Positions 1-6,913 of a DNA stretch of 12,439 nt are shown piece by piece. The notes under the pieces are model-generated. The model saw nothing but the letters and a program-made list of their open reading frames with translations, was not told the origin of the DNA and did not search any database. The position numbers and the translations under genes were made by a program. This DNA is from Planctomycetota bacterium (GTDB taxonomy: Bacteria > Planctomycetota > UBA11346). The number at the start of each line of letters is the position of its first letter. Position 1 is the first letter of the stretch. The stretch is taken from contig CANETI010000025.1 of NCBI GenBank assembly GCA_947440715.1, forward strand, positions 1 to 12,439, written 5' to 3'.

Positions 1-8
1 AACTCACC

Positions 9-1454
9 ATGCCAAGCAACGAACTGACCCAAGTCATCATTTTCGGCGCATCGGGCGATCTCACCGCCCGCAAGTTGGTACCGGCACTATTTGCCGCCCA
101 CCGCGAACAATTTTTTCCTGGCCGCTTCCAATTGATTGGCGTTGCTCGCCGTCCGTGGGACGACGCCGGCTATCGCGAAGTCTTAGATAAAACTGCCGCC
201 AAAACCAAAGACCACGACGAAGCGAAATGGAAGGATTTTTTAGGCCTCACCAGCTACGTACAGACGCATCTCGATACCAGCGACGACTACATCAATTTAA
301 ATAAACGCTTAGATCAGATCGCCGGTGGCCCAGCCAATCGCGTGTTCTATCTCGCCGTCAAACCGGATCTCTTCTTGCCCTCGGTCAGTAATTTACACGC
401 CGCTGGCATGTTGGATCAATCGACTGGATTAAATCGTCGTTTAGTGGTCGAAAAACCATTCGGCACTGATTCTGCCAGCGCTAAACATTTAAATACCGAA
501 TTGCTTAAATTAATTGATGAGAACCAACTCTACCGCATCGATCATTACCTGGGCAAAGAAACCGTCCAAAATCTTTTAGTCTTCCGCTTCCGTAATGCGT
601 TCTTTGAACCGCTATGGAATCAGAAATATATTGAATTAGTGCAAATTACCGTGGGTGAAACCGTCGGTATGGAAGGTGGCCGCGGCGGTTACTACGATAC
701 CTCGGGCGCTATCCGCGATATTTTACAGAACCATTTATTGCAGTTAGTTGCACTCGTGGCGATGGAACCACCTGCCACCCTCAAATCAAAATCCATTCGT
801 GATGAAAAAGTAAAAGTATTGCATTGTCTGCGCCCGCCAACCGACATGCCCGATGTAGAAAATCATATTGTCCGTGGCCAATTCGCTGGCTATCGCCAAG
901 AACAAGGCGTGAACCCTGCAAGCGAAACCGAAACGTATATTGCCTGCCGCACGTACATCGACAATTGGCGCTGGGGCGGCGTGCCGTTCTTGTTACGCAC
1001 CGGCAAACACCTGCCCGCACGATATACTTCGATTACCGTTCAATTTCGCATGCCTCCAACCACCTTGTTTGGTAGCTATAATGAATGTCACTTACGACCA
1101 AATCGCATTACCTTACGCATTCAACCCGATGACGGAATCTCCTTAGATTTCGACGTCAAAGAACCAGGTTCGGGATTAGTTATCCGCCCAGCAAAGCTAA
1201 ATTTTGATTACAACGATTACTTCCAACATAAACCAAGCCCGGAAGCGTATCAGCGCTTACTGCAAGACGTCGTGGTTGGCGATCAATCGCTATTCATCCG
1301 CTCAGACGAAGTCGAAGAAAGCTGGCGCTGGGCTGACAGCCTACGCGCCGCCATGCAGCAAACGCCCGTGCATACCTACGCGAAAAATACCTGGGGACCA
1401 ACCGCCTCAGATAATCTTTTCGGCGAATGCGAAGGACGCTGGACAACCGGTTGA
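9..1454 (+). CDS. zwf: glucose-6-phosphate 1-dehydrogenase
   Basis: This is a cytoplasmic enzyme that oxidises glucose 6-phosphate to 6-phosphoglucono-lactone with reduction of NADP+ (or NAD+). It is the first step of the oxidative pentose phosphate and Entner-Doudoroff routes. Seen: the N-terminal Rossmann dinucleotide loop GASGDLTARKL (residues 13-23), EKPFG (148-152), the substrate-site signature RIDHYLGKE (176-184), and DTSGAIRD followed by QNHLLQ (230-245). By family knowledge H242 in the last block is the catalytic base, and H179, Y180, K183 and K149 bind the sugar phosphate. The C-terminal end carries the usual WGP motif (462-464). The 481 residues match the usual 480-510, so the gene appears complete. 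The start lies only 8 bp from the window edge, so its ribosome binding site and promoter are mostly outside. The next plus-strand gene is 413 bp away, so zwf is probably the last gene of its transcript. No classical hairpin plus T-run terminator is evident after it. The identification is secure; the cofactor preference is not determined. Confidence 0.96.
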   Translation: MPSNELTQVIIFGASGDLTARKLVPALFAAHREQFFPGRFQLIGVARRPWDDAGYREVLDKTAAKTKDHDEAKWKDFLGLTSYVQTHLDTSDDYINLNKRLDQIAGGPANRVFYLAVKPDLFLPSVSNLHAAGMLDQSTGLNRRLVVEKPFGTDSASAKHLNTELLKLIDENQLYRIDHYLGKETVQNLLVFRFRNAFFEPLWNQKYIELVQITVGETVGMEGGRGGYYDTSGAIRDILQNHLLQLVALVAMEPPATLKSKSIRDEKVKVLHCLRPPTDMPDVENHIVRGQFAGYRQEQGVNPASETETYIACRTYIDNWRWGGVPFLLRTGKHLPARYTSITVQFRMPPTTLFGSYNECHLRPNRITLRIQPDDGISLDFDVKEPGSGLVIRPAKLNFDYNDYFQHKPSPEAYQRLLQDVVVGDQSLFIRSDEVEESWRWADSLRAAMQQTPVHTYAKNTWGPTASDNLFGECEGRWTTG

Positions 1455-1466
1455 GCTAGGTTCCGT

Positions 1467-1668
1467 AAAAAAGACATTCCGCCATAAGTCGATTGGATAA
1501 GCCCTTACTTCAATTTCCACTGCCCTAATTGCAACATTATGGCATAAACGACGGTTATTCGTGCTTAACGTTGCGTCTGCCAAGGGGCCATTCTTTTTTG
1601 CATTATTTAGGTAATCCCCGCCTGTCATAATGCTTATGGCGCATAAAAATCGAACTCTCCTGACACCT
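1467..1668 (-). ncRNA. candidate structured minus-strand RNA (speculative)
   Basis: Read on the minus strand, the 16-nt block 1641-1626 is complementary to two separate downstream segments. CGCCATAAG (1641-1633) pairs with CTTATGGCG (1488-1480), and CATTATG (1632-1626) pairs with CATAATG (1541-1535), so the two helices are nested. A further local stem is possible between GGGGATT (about 1619-1613) and AAT-GG-CCCC downstream, with a 2-nt bulge. A six-U run follows at 1472-1467, and a plausible promoter lies upstream (TTGAGA at 1702-1697, 18-bp spacer, GATAAA at 1678-1673). This would give an RNA of about 200 nt ending just short of the zwf stop. It matches no RNA family I recognise; in particular I do not see 6S, tmRNA, SRP or RNase P signatures. 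A chance arrangement, or a remnant of a repeat element, remains possible. Confidence 0.25.
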
Positions 1669-1672
1669 TCCA

Positions 1673-1702
1673 TTTATCAAAGTACCTGTCCGGTAGTCTC
1701 AA
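1673..1702 (-). promoter_or_regulatory. weak candidate sigma70-type promoter on the minus strand
   Basis: The minus strand reads TTGAGA (1702-1697; 5 of 6 matches to TTGACA), an 18-bp spacer, then GATAAA (1678-1673; 4 of 6 matches to TATAAT). It would start transcription near 1666 and read the inverted-repeat region toward zwf. This rests on sequence match only, in an AT-rich region where such matches are common. Confidence 0.25.
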
Positions 1703-1829
1703 GTCTTTGATATTACATCTGATAAGATGATCGTTTTCCAGTGGATTATTGTTGTTCTATTAAATAAATCAAAAATCGCGCCTTATTTCTCGGACTTTAG
1801 CGAAATAGAATAGCTAAATGATCCGTTTG

Positions 1830-1838
1830 TGGTATACT
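1830..1838 (+). promoter_or_regulatory. extended -10 promoter of the pseudopilin operon
   Basis: TGGTATACT is a TG-n element joined to TATACT (5 of 6 matches to TATAAT). The positions where a -35 box would sit (about 1809-1816) hold no good hexamer, which suits an extended -10 promoter. Transcription would start near 1845, giving a leader of roughly 23 nt that includes AGGA (1855-1858), 9 nt before the first prepilin ATG. It is the only good promoter candidate ahead of the four-gene set. Confidence 0.6.
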
Positions 1839-1867
1839 GACAAACATCTTCTTCAGGATATCCACAC

Positions 1868-2701
1868 ATGTTAAGTTTCAGCGTATCAACATATTTTCAC
1901 CGACTACGCTCTGCCTTCACCATCCTGGAAGTCATGGTGGCAACACTCATTTTGGCGATCGGAATTTCTGCAGCCCTCGATGCCATCTACAATAACAACA
2001 GTTTACGCCGAAGTTTAGATGAAAATACCATGGTTGATCTGGTACTACGGCAGATGACTGCGCGGCTTAAAACCACCAACATTACCGAGCTCGGACATGT
2101 CTATCAAAACTCAGATGGTTCAGCACAAGCGTGGACACTCCACTTGCGCGCAACGGCATCGACTAATGTGCCGGCAGCGTCGACCAGCGCATCGGCGCTA
2201 GCTCAACCATATTCATCTCCGGCTAGCTACATCGGTCCCTATCAACCGTTGACCCAACAGGATTTAATTGCCGCAGGCATACTTCGCGAAATGGTCGCGA
2301 TTGATAACCTGACCTTATATGTTGAATATTATAATCTGAGTACCATTACGGGTTTACAAAATATCAGCGGTGCGCTCGTGCCAGTCGAAAATGGCCTTAT
2401 TCAACGTTATAATCAGTTACAAGATGCTAATCCAACGGGTGTTCCGCGACAAATTTGGCAAAGTTTAGTTGGCGATCCCACAACATCACCGCCTACCGAT
2501 AGCGAAGTTGATGCGATCATCATGCCTGCGACCTTTTCTTTAACAAATATTGATCAACCAGGAACGCCAGAACAAATTCGTGGCGCTTTTAATCATGGTT
2601 TCGTTATACGCATCTTAGCGTCGTGGCGACCCAGCGAAATTTTAAATCCGAATTCTACCTATCTTCGTTGGCGCGAAACCGTCCTAGTAAAGAGGAATTG
2701 A
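1868..2701 (+). CDS. prepilin-type pseudopilin, GspI/PilV-like
   Basis: This is an inner-membrane prepilin-like protein, expected to be cleaved and N-methylated by a prepilin peptidase and inserted into a pseudopilus or type IV pilus as a minor subunit. Seen: a 16-residue basic leader ending RLRSA, then FTILEVMVA, with F17 as +1 and E21 as the conserved Glu at +5. The hydrophobic alpha-1 helix runs to about residue 37. The rest is a soluble domain with an Ala/Ser/Thr/Pro-rich stretch (about residues 95-120) and no recognised fold. At 277 residues it is roughly twice the length of usual GspI proteins. Residue -1 is Ala rather than the typical Gly. The start is supported by AGGA 9 nt upstream. 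The stop is 2 nt before the next start, so the two are translationally linked. Prepilin class is clear; the I/V-like assignment rests on the FTxLEVMVA motif and gene order. Confidence 0.85.
   Translation: MLSFSVSTYFHRLRSAFTILEVMVATLILAIGISAALDAIYNNNSLRRSLDENTMVDLVLRQMTARLKTTNITELGHVYQNSDGSAQAWTLHLRATASTNVPAASTSASALAQPYSSPASYIGPYQPLTQQDLIAAGILREMVAIDNLTLYVEYYNLSTITGLQNISGALVPVENGLIQRYNQLQDANPTGVPRQIWQSLVGDPTTSPPTDSEVDAIIMPATFSLTNIDQPGTPEQIRGAFNHGFVIRILASWRPSEILNPNSTYLRWRETVLVKRN
2691..2696 (+). promoter_or_regulatory. ribosome binding site that sets the second pseudopilin start
   Basis: AGAGGA lies inside the last codons of the preceding gene, 7 nt before ATG 2704. It favours that start over the in-frame ATG at 2623, which would overlap the preceding gene by 79 nt, and over ATG 2770, which lacks a comparable site. 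Confidence 0.7.
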
Positions 2702-2703
2702 GT

Positions 2704-3729
2704 ATGAATCATTCTTCTTTTTCATCACAAGGTCATACGGCACCACCAACCGCAACGAATGAAGCTCGCATGCGTTGTTCTGGTTATACTCTGCTCGAAG
2801 TCATTATCGCATCGGCACTCATGTTTTCCTTGGTCGCATCGCTCTTATCTGCTTGGGCAGCGACCATGGATTTTTCATTTATGGTAAATGAAAACCTTAA
2901 GCGAATGGAAGCGGTTGATAACGTTCGCATGAATATACAGGCCGACTTTGACCAAAGTGCACAATTTGTGCAATATGATAGCACGGTTATGGTCGCAGCC
3001 ATTAACGCGACGACCAATGAAAATGTAACGCTCTATCCATCTATTCTACAAAGCGGTCGCGAAGTTCAATTTGTTCGCTTTCGCACCTCTCTTACCGCAG
3101 CAACTAACCCGTTTAATCAAAGTCAGAATATGGAGAATTTAATCGGAACAAACGGGCAGGCTCTCAGCCAATATGCATTAGCTCCTGTTTCTCCTTATTT
3201 CATTATTAACCCCAACGGTGGGCTACCAGGTTACTGGAATCTATCTCCCGTTTGGGATAGTGATCGCACACAATTAACCTTTAACGAGAACGCTGACCCA
3301 GTAAACCTGCGCATTTATCGCTACATATTAATACCCTACAGTAATGTAGTTCCCGCCACCATCGCTGTCGGCCTTACCTACAGTATATCAGACTATCCAT
3401 CTTATCCCGAAGCCGGACCAACGCTTCTTCGCGGGATGTTGATCCGACAATATCGCAACGCTGCCGCGACTACGTGGCAAACCATAGGAATACCGTTATC
3501 TGATGCGGTTGTCTTTGACACCATAAACGATGAAAACAGCACCACACTGCCCTGTTTCATTTTTGCATCGGCATTTGATGGCATCGCTCGCACAGGAACG
3601 GAGAGCATCGGCGACAACGAAGTTCGAATGAAATTATCCCTCGCTATGCAGACTCAAAAAATAACTGCTCCCGTTTTAATCGATTTTCGTTTTTCCTTCC
3701 CCTTTCGCCGCATTGATTTTGGCGAATAA
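2704..3729 (+). CDS. prepilin-type pseudopilin, GspJ/PilW-like
   Basis: This is the second prepilin-like minor subunit of the cluster. Seen: a 27-residue leader rich in Ser, Thr and Pro and ending RMRCSG, then the processing motif G|YTLLEV, with Glu at +5 (E32). A hydrophobic helix follows to about residue 48, then an amphipathic continuation (FMVNENLKRMEAVDNVR) typical of the pilin alpha-1 spine. The remaining 290 or so residues form a soluble domain without a motif I know. It has 341 residues against about 200 for typical GspJ/PilW. A long leader of this kind resembles type IVb prepilins; alternatively translation could begin at M23 (2770), giving a 5-residue leader. The next gene follows after 17 nt. 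The GspJ/PilW label is inferred from motif and gene order; membership of the prepilin class is secure. Confidence 0.83.
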   Translation: MNHSSFSSQGHTAPPTATNEARMRCSGYTLLEVIIASALMFSLVASLLSAWAATMDFSFMVNENLKRMEAVDNVRMNIQADFDQSAQFVQYDSTVMVAAINATTNENVTLYPSILQSGREVQFVRFRTSLTAATNPFNQSQNMENLIGTNGQALSQYALAPVSPYFIINPNGGLPGYWNLSPVWDSDRTQLTFNENADPVNLRIYRYILIPYSNVVPATIAVGLTYSISDYPSYPEAGPTLLRGMLIRQYRNAAATTWQTIGIPLSDAVVFDTINDENSTTLPCFIFASAFDGIARTGTESIGDNEVRMKLSLAMQTQKITAPVLIDFRFSFPFRRIDFGE

Positions 3730-3746
3730 ACAACAGGAGGCCTATC

Positions 3747-6700
3747 ATGTTCCTTCGCAATTATACCCGCTACGGCAACGCGCTATTCCTAGCGACCATT
3801 ATTCTCGCGCTGGTGGCAACTGGCATGATGTCACTTACCGATCAGCTCATGGGTCGCCAGAAGATGATCAACGTGACGCAGCAAAATACCGGCGCGCAAG
3901 ATGCAGCCGATAGTATTGCCGAAACTATTAGTGACCGCATTAAAGAAAATGCGTCGCTGCTGATGACTGATTTGAATACCTCACAAAATCCGCTCGGTAA
4001 TTGGCTAACTCGTGGTTATGTTGCGAATGTCTCTGATGTTGGCTCCGTGAAGGGACTGTGGGTCAATGATTGTTTGGTCTATTGGCGTTTAGAGCCGGTC
4101 GCTGGTTATGACCGCACCATTACCGACACCAATGGTAATGGTAGCCTAGATGATACGGATGTCAGTGCCCAGAACGGCAATAAATATCTTATTAATCAAT
4201 CACTGGATGTGACCGCTAATTCAACCCTCCCCAATCGAGCTGTTGGTACAGCAAACGAAAACCCTGGCTTACTTTTCTTTGAATTAACCGTTGATGCATT
4301 CGCTATGCCAGGGCAAAGTAATATGGATGCAAACCCATTGGCTGTCGCCGGTAGTTTATCGTCTGCGATTGCCAGTGAACGCTCAACGCTCCATGCTCAA
4401 ACGAAAAGGCGTGTCTTAGTTAAAAATGCCAGCCTATTTCGCTATGTTATCTTTTACAACGCCTCCGGCGCGAGCGGCGACTTAGAATTATACCAAGCAC
4501 CAAATATTTCCGTCGTTGGCGCAGTACATACGAATGGATCGGCCTATCTCGGCTTTAACGTCGGGGTCGGTGTTTTCGGTTCAAGTCCAGCTGTCGTCGA
4601 TCCCAATCCCTACGATCCTATTCCGGGCCTGAAACCAATCGCCTTTACTGCCGTGAATGGAATCTTTTCCATGCGCAAGAACGAAAATTATCTCGCTGGA
4701 TTACTAGATCCCATGGCCATTTCTCGTTCGGATCCAGTGAACGAAACATCGACAAAACGCCCAGGACTCAATCCACCATATTTGAATTCTATTGCGCTCA
4801 CCTACACCACGAAAACCGTTGGCGGATTCTCGCTACAAGTACCCGGCGTATTAGGCTCCTTGCAAAATCCTTTGAGTGTTGCTCGTGATTCGCGCCAAAA
4901 CGCCGGTGGCACACCATTAAATGGATATGACTCGCGCTTGGTTCGCGATGCCCCAAATCGGCAGATGAAAAAGATTGATATCACCAGCAGATTAAAAATG
5001 TCGGGATATCGTCCGCTTGAACCATTTACGCTCGTGGGACCCGGAGTTCCCATTAAGGGCCTCCCTGGCAGTTATTCGCTGGTGACAGGTGCAAATACCA
5101 CCGCCTATGCCATGGATATGATGCTGTTTCAGACTTCGCCAACAGAACAGAATATTCTAGCGGACCAATTAACATCTTACACGAGTGATATTCCTGTCAC
5201 ATTGGCTACACTACCAGCGCCCAACACCGCATTAGTTAGCGCCTTCAATACGACCACGTTACCTCTTCCTGGAGCATCACTTAACCCTGATGTTATTAGC
5301 CGTACGGCTAATATGACTATTAGTAACAGTGACATTTTTAGCCATATCGCCACCTATATTCAAACCAATCCGCCGACAAACTCTCCGGTTTTAAATAACT
5401 ATATTCGCAATCCGCTGGGACTCAATTCCATCGTCAGTCCTGGCGTTGGATTAGTGATACTAGAGCGTGGGAAACAAGCTGTCATAACTTCTTGGCCTTC
5501 AGGCAGACTGGGGCAGGTATCTTGGGATCCACCATCAATTTATAGTACGAACGATGCCAATACGGGCCTCGGCGTGCCCTATTACGACACTGATGGAAAT
5601 GGTATTATTGATCGCATGCCTGAGTATTTATCTGATTACTGCCAATGGTTACGAACTAACTACGTGGTTTATTTCGGATTAAATTCTGCCGGGCAATTAG
5701 TTGATATTTCAGATCAATTTTTTAGCGTTCCCGCTGGCGCGGCAAGTCTTGATGATTTATTAGCATATGAAGGTGTTTTTAAGGATCGACGTGAATCTCG
5801 CTGGCGCCAATCCAACGTGAACCAATTCACGGCCGTTGGCGCTGCCAATTATGATGATATTCGCGTTAATGCGCTAACCCTCAATATGGCCGCCATTTGT
5901 ACTTTTATTCGCACCACTCCTCTTAATCGACTTGATCCAACAACGGCGAGTGTATCGCCTGCAAGTTCTCGCTTTAACGGCACCATTTATGCCGCACGTA
6001 CACCACGTTATTCGTTCCCAGGCACACCAGGAGCCGCAAATAAAGGTTTCCAAGGTACATCCACAGCCAATCAAGCCCTGATGCAAACTTATCGCCAATA
6101 TGGCGAATTTCACCCACTCGCCCCCCATGGATTTAACCCTTTGCTAGGCGGTCTCAATGCACAAATGCAACGTACGTCGCTTCCCATTGTGGCACAGGAT
6201 ACTATCGCAACGGGTGGCGCACTCCGTTATCCGGTAGTGGGAGATGCGGGCTTAGCGACCATCAATGGTTTTGCTGGACACACCAATGTAATCTTTGGTA
6301 GCAATGCACAAACATGGTCTTCTTATCCTTTTTTAAAGCGTGTCCGTATTGCGAATGCCAGTGCCATTAATTGGGGAGGTGTGCGTGCCAACGGACGTGC
6401 GATTGGCCTCACCATCTACACTCCAAATGTTTGTTATCTCTGGGGCAGCTTTAACGTACAGCAGGACAGCACCAGTAATTTCCCAGCTTGCGCGTTATAT
6501 TGCGATGGAATTGTCGCGCTTTCTGCCGCATGGAATGACGCCGCTGTCAATGCACTCACAGGCACAGGTCGACCGATATACACGACAGCAAGTTCTACCG
6601 TACATCGCCTGTGTTTAGTTATTCACAATACCCCAACCGACCTCGGCAATATTAACGTGGCTGATATTTGGCAACCTGGTGGCAGTGGTGGCATGCATAA

Positions 6701-6908
6701 TGTGGTAAAATTCTTAGAACGCTGGAGCGGAATCGACTGGGCATTTATCGGCAGCCTCGTTGTACTGGACCGCGCAAGATACACCCGTGGCTATCTTGGA
6801 AATCAAGATGTCTACGAACCACCGGTGCGAACCTATCTTTTCAATGATGACTTATTCCGTGAACTTCCGCCATTTCCTGATATCATTAACGATGTTTTCA
6901 TTTGGTGA
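3747..6908 (+). CDS. giant PilX/GspK-like exported protein
   Basis: A 1053-residue protein with one N-terminal membrane segment (about residues 11-32, GNALFLATIILALVATGMMSL) after a short basic leader, as in the PilX N-terminal and GspK families. Position +5 after G10 is Leu rather than Glu; GspK is known to lack the pseudopilin Glu5. Visible in the large extracytoplasmic part: SLFRYVIFYN (229-238), a conserved-looking block DLELYQAP...VHTNG...YLG (245-270), GLTIYTPN (887-894), and a C-terminal PPVRTYLFND segment. Two EF-hand-like loops occur: D127-x-N129-x-N131-G-S-L-D-x-x-D138, and D614-x-D616-x-N618-G-I-I-D622. Ca2+ binding is known in GspK and in PilY1, which gives a functional parallel. 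A strong AGGAGG (3735-3740) sits 6 nt before the ATG. It is about three times the length of GspK. Its likely role, by inference, is the tip component of a pseudopilus built on the two preceding pseudopilins; surface structural protein is the alternative. Confidence 0.72.
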   Translation: MFLRNYTRYGNALFLATIILALVATGMMSLTDQLMGRQKMINVTQQNTGAQDAADSIAETISDRIKENASLLMTDLNTSQNPLGNWLTRGYVANVSDVGSVKGLWVNDCLVYWRLEPVAGYDRTITDTNGNGSLDDTDVSAQNGNKYLINQSLDVTANSTLPNRAVGTANENPGLLFFELTVDAFAMPGQSNMDANPLAVAGSLSSAIASERSTLHAQTKRRVLVKNASLFRYVIFYNASGASGDLELYQAPNISVVGAVHTNGSAYLGFNVGVGVFGSSPAVVDPNPYDPIPGLKPIAFTAVNGIFSMRKNENYLAGLLDPMAISRSDPVNETSTKRPGLNPPYLNSIALTYTTKTVGGFSLQVPGVLGSLQNPLSVARDSRQNAGGTPLNGYDSRLVRDAPNRQMKKIDITSRLKMSGYRPLEPFTLVGPGVPIKGLPGSYSLVTGANTTAYAMDMMLFQTSPTEQNILADQLTSYTSDIPVTLATLPAPNTALVSAFNTTTLPLPGASLNPDVISRTANMTISNSDIFSHIATYIQTNPPTNSPVLNNYIRNPLGLNSIVSPGVGLVILERGKQAVITSWPSGRLGQVSWDPPSIYSTNDANTGLGVPYYDTDGNGIIDRMPEYLSDYCQWLRTNYVVYFGLNSAGQLVDISDQFFSVPAGAASLDDLLAYEGVFKDRRESRWRQSNVNQFTAVGAANYDDIRVNALTLNMAAICTFIRTTPLNRLDPTTASVSPASSRFNGTIYAARTPRYSFPGTPGAANKGFQGTSTANQALMQTYRQYGEFHPLAPHGFNPLLGGLNAQMQRTSLPIVAQDTIATGGALRYPVVGDAGLATINGFAGHTNVIFGSNAQTWSSYPFLKRVRIANASAINWGGVRANGRAIGLTIYTPNVCYLWGSFNVQQDSTSNFPACALYCDGIVALSAAWNDAAVNALTGTGRPIYTTASSTVHRLCLVIHNTPTDLGNINVADIWQPGGSGGMHNVVKFLERWSGIDWAFIGSLVVLDRARYTRGYLGNQDVYEPPVRTYLFNDDLFRELPPFPDIINDVFIW

Positions 6909-6913
6909 ACACC

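Larger units (their letters stand above)
1455..1867. other. 413-bp intergenic region between zwf and the pseudopilin operon
   Basis: No convincing protein gene is present. What can be seen: a palindrome CAACCGGTTG over the zwf stop (1444-1453); three related TTATGGC/GCCATAA elements (1480-1488, 1537-1547, 1633-1646) that form nested inverted repeats; a small hairpin CATCT-GATA-AGATG (1716-1729); and an extended -10 promoter near the right end. The middle part is described below as a candidate minus-strand RNA. An 88-codon minus-strand open frame crosses the left half but has no good ribosome binding site and no recognisable protein character. Confidence 0.6.

Noticed and set aside
1535..1580. 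Integron-type attC site suggested by GCTTAAC and imperfect pairing
   Set aside because: A core-like GCTTAAC is present, but no matching GTTRRRY partner at suitable distance and no integrase or cassette structure nearby.
1571..1600. Possible zwf terminator at GGGGCCATTC followed by T6
   Set aside because: No stable stem directly before the T-run; the only local pairing is GCC/GGC of 3 bp.
1407..1673. 88-codon minus-strand open frame across the zwf end and the intergenic region
   Set aside because: It overlaps the zwf 3' end, has no ribosome binding site before its ATG, and the translated sequence shows no protein-like domain or segment.
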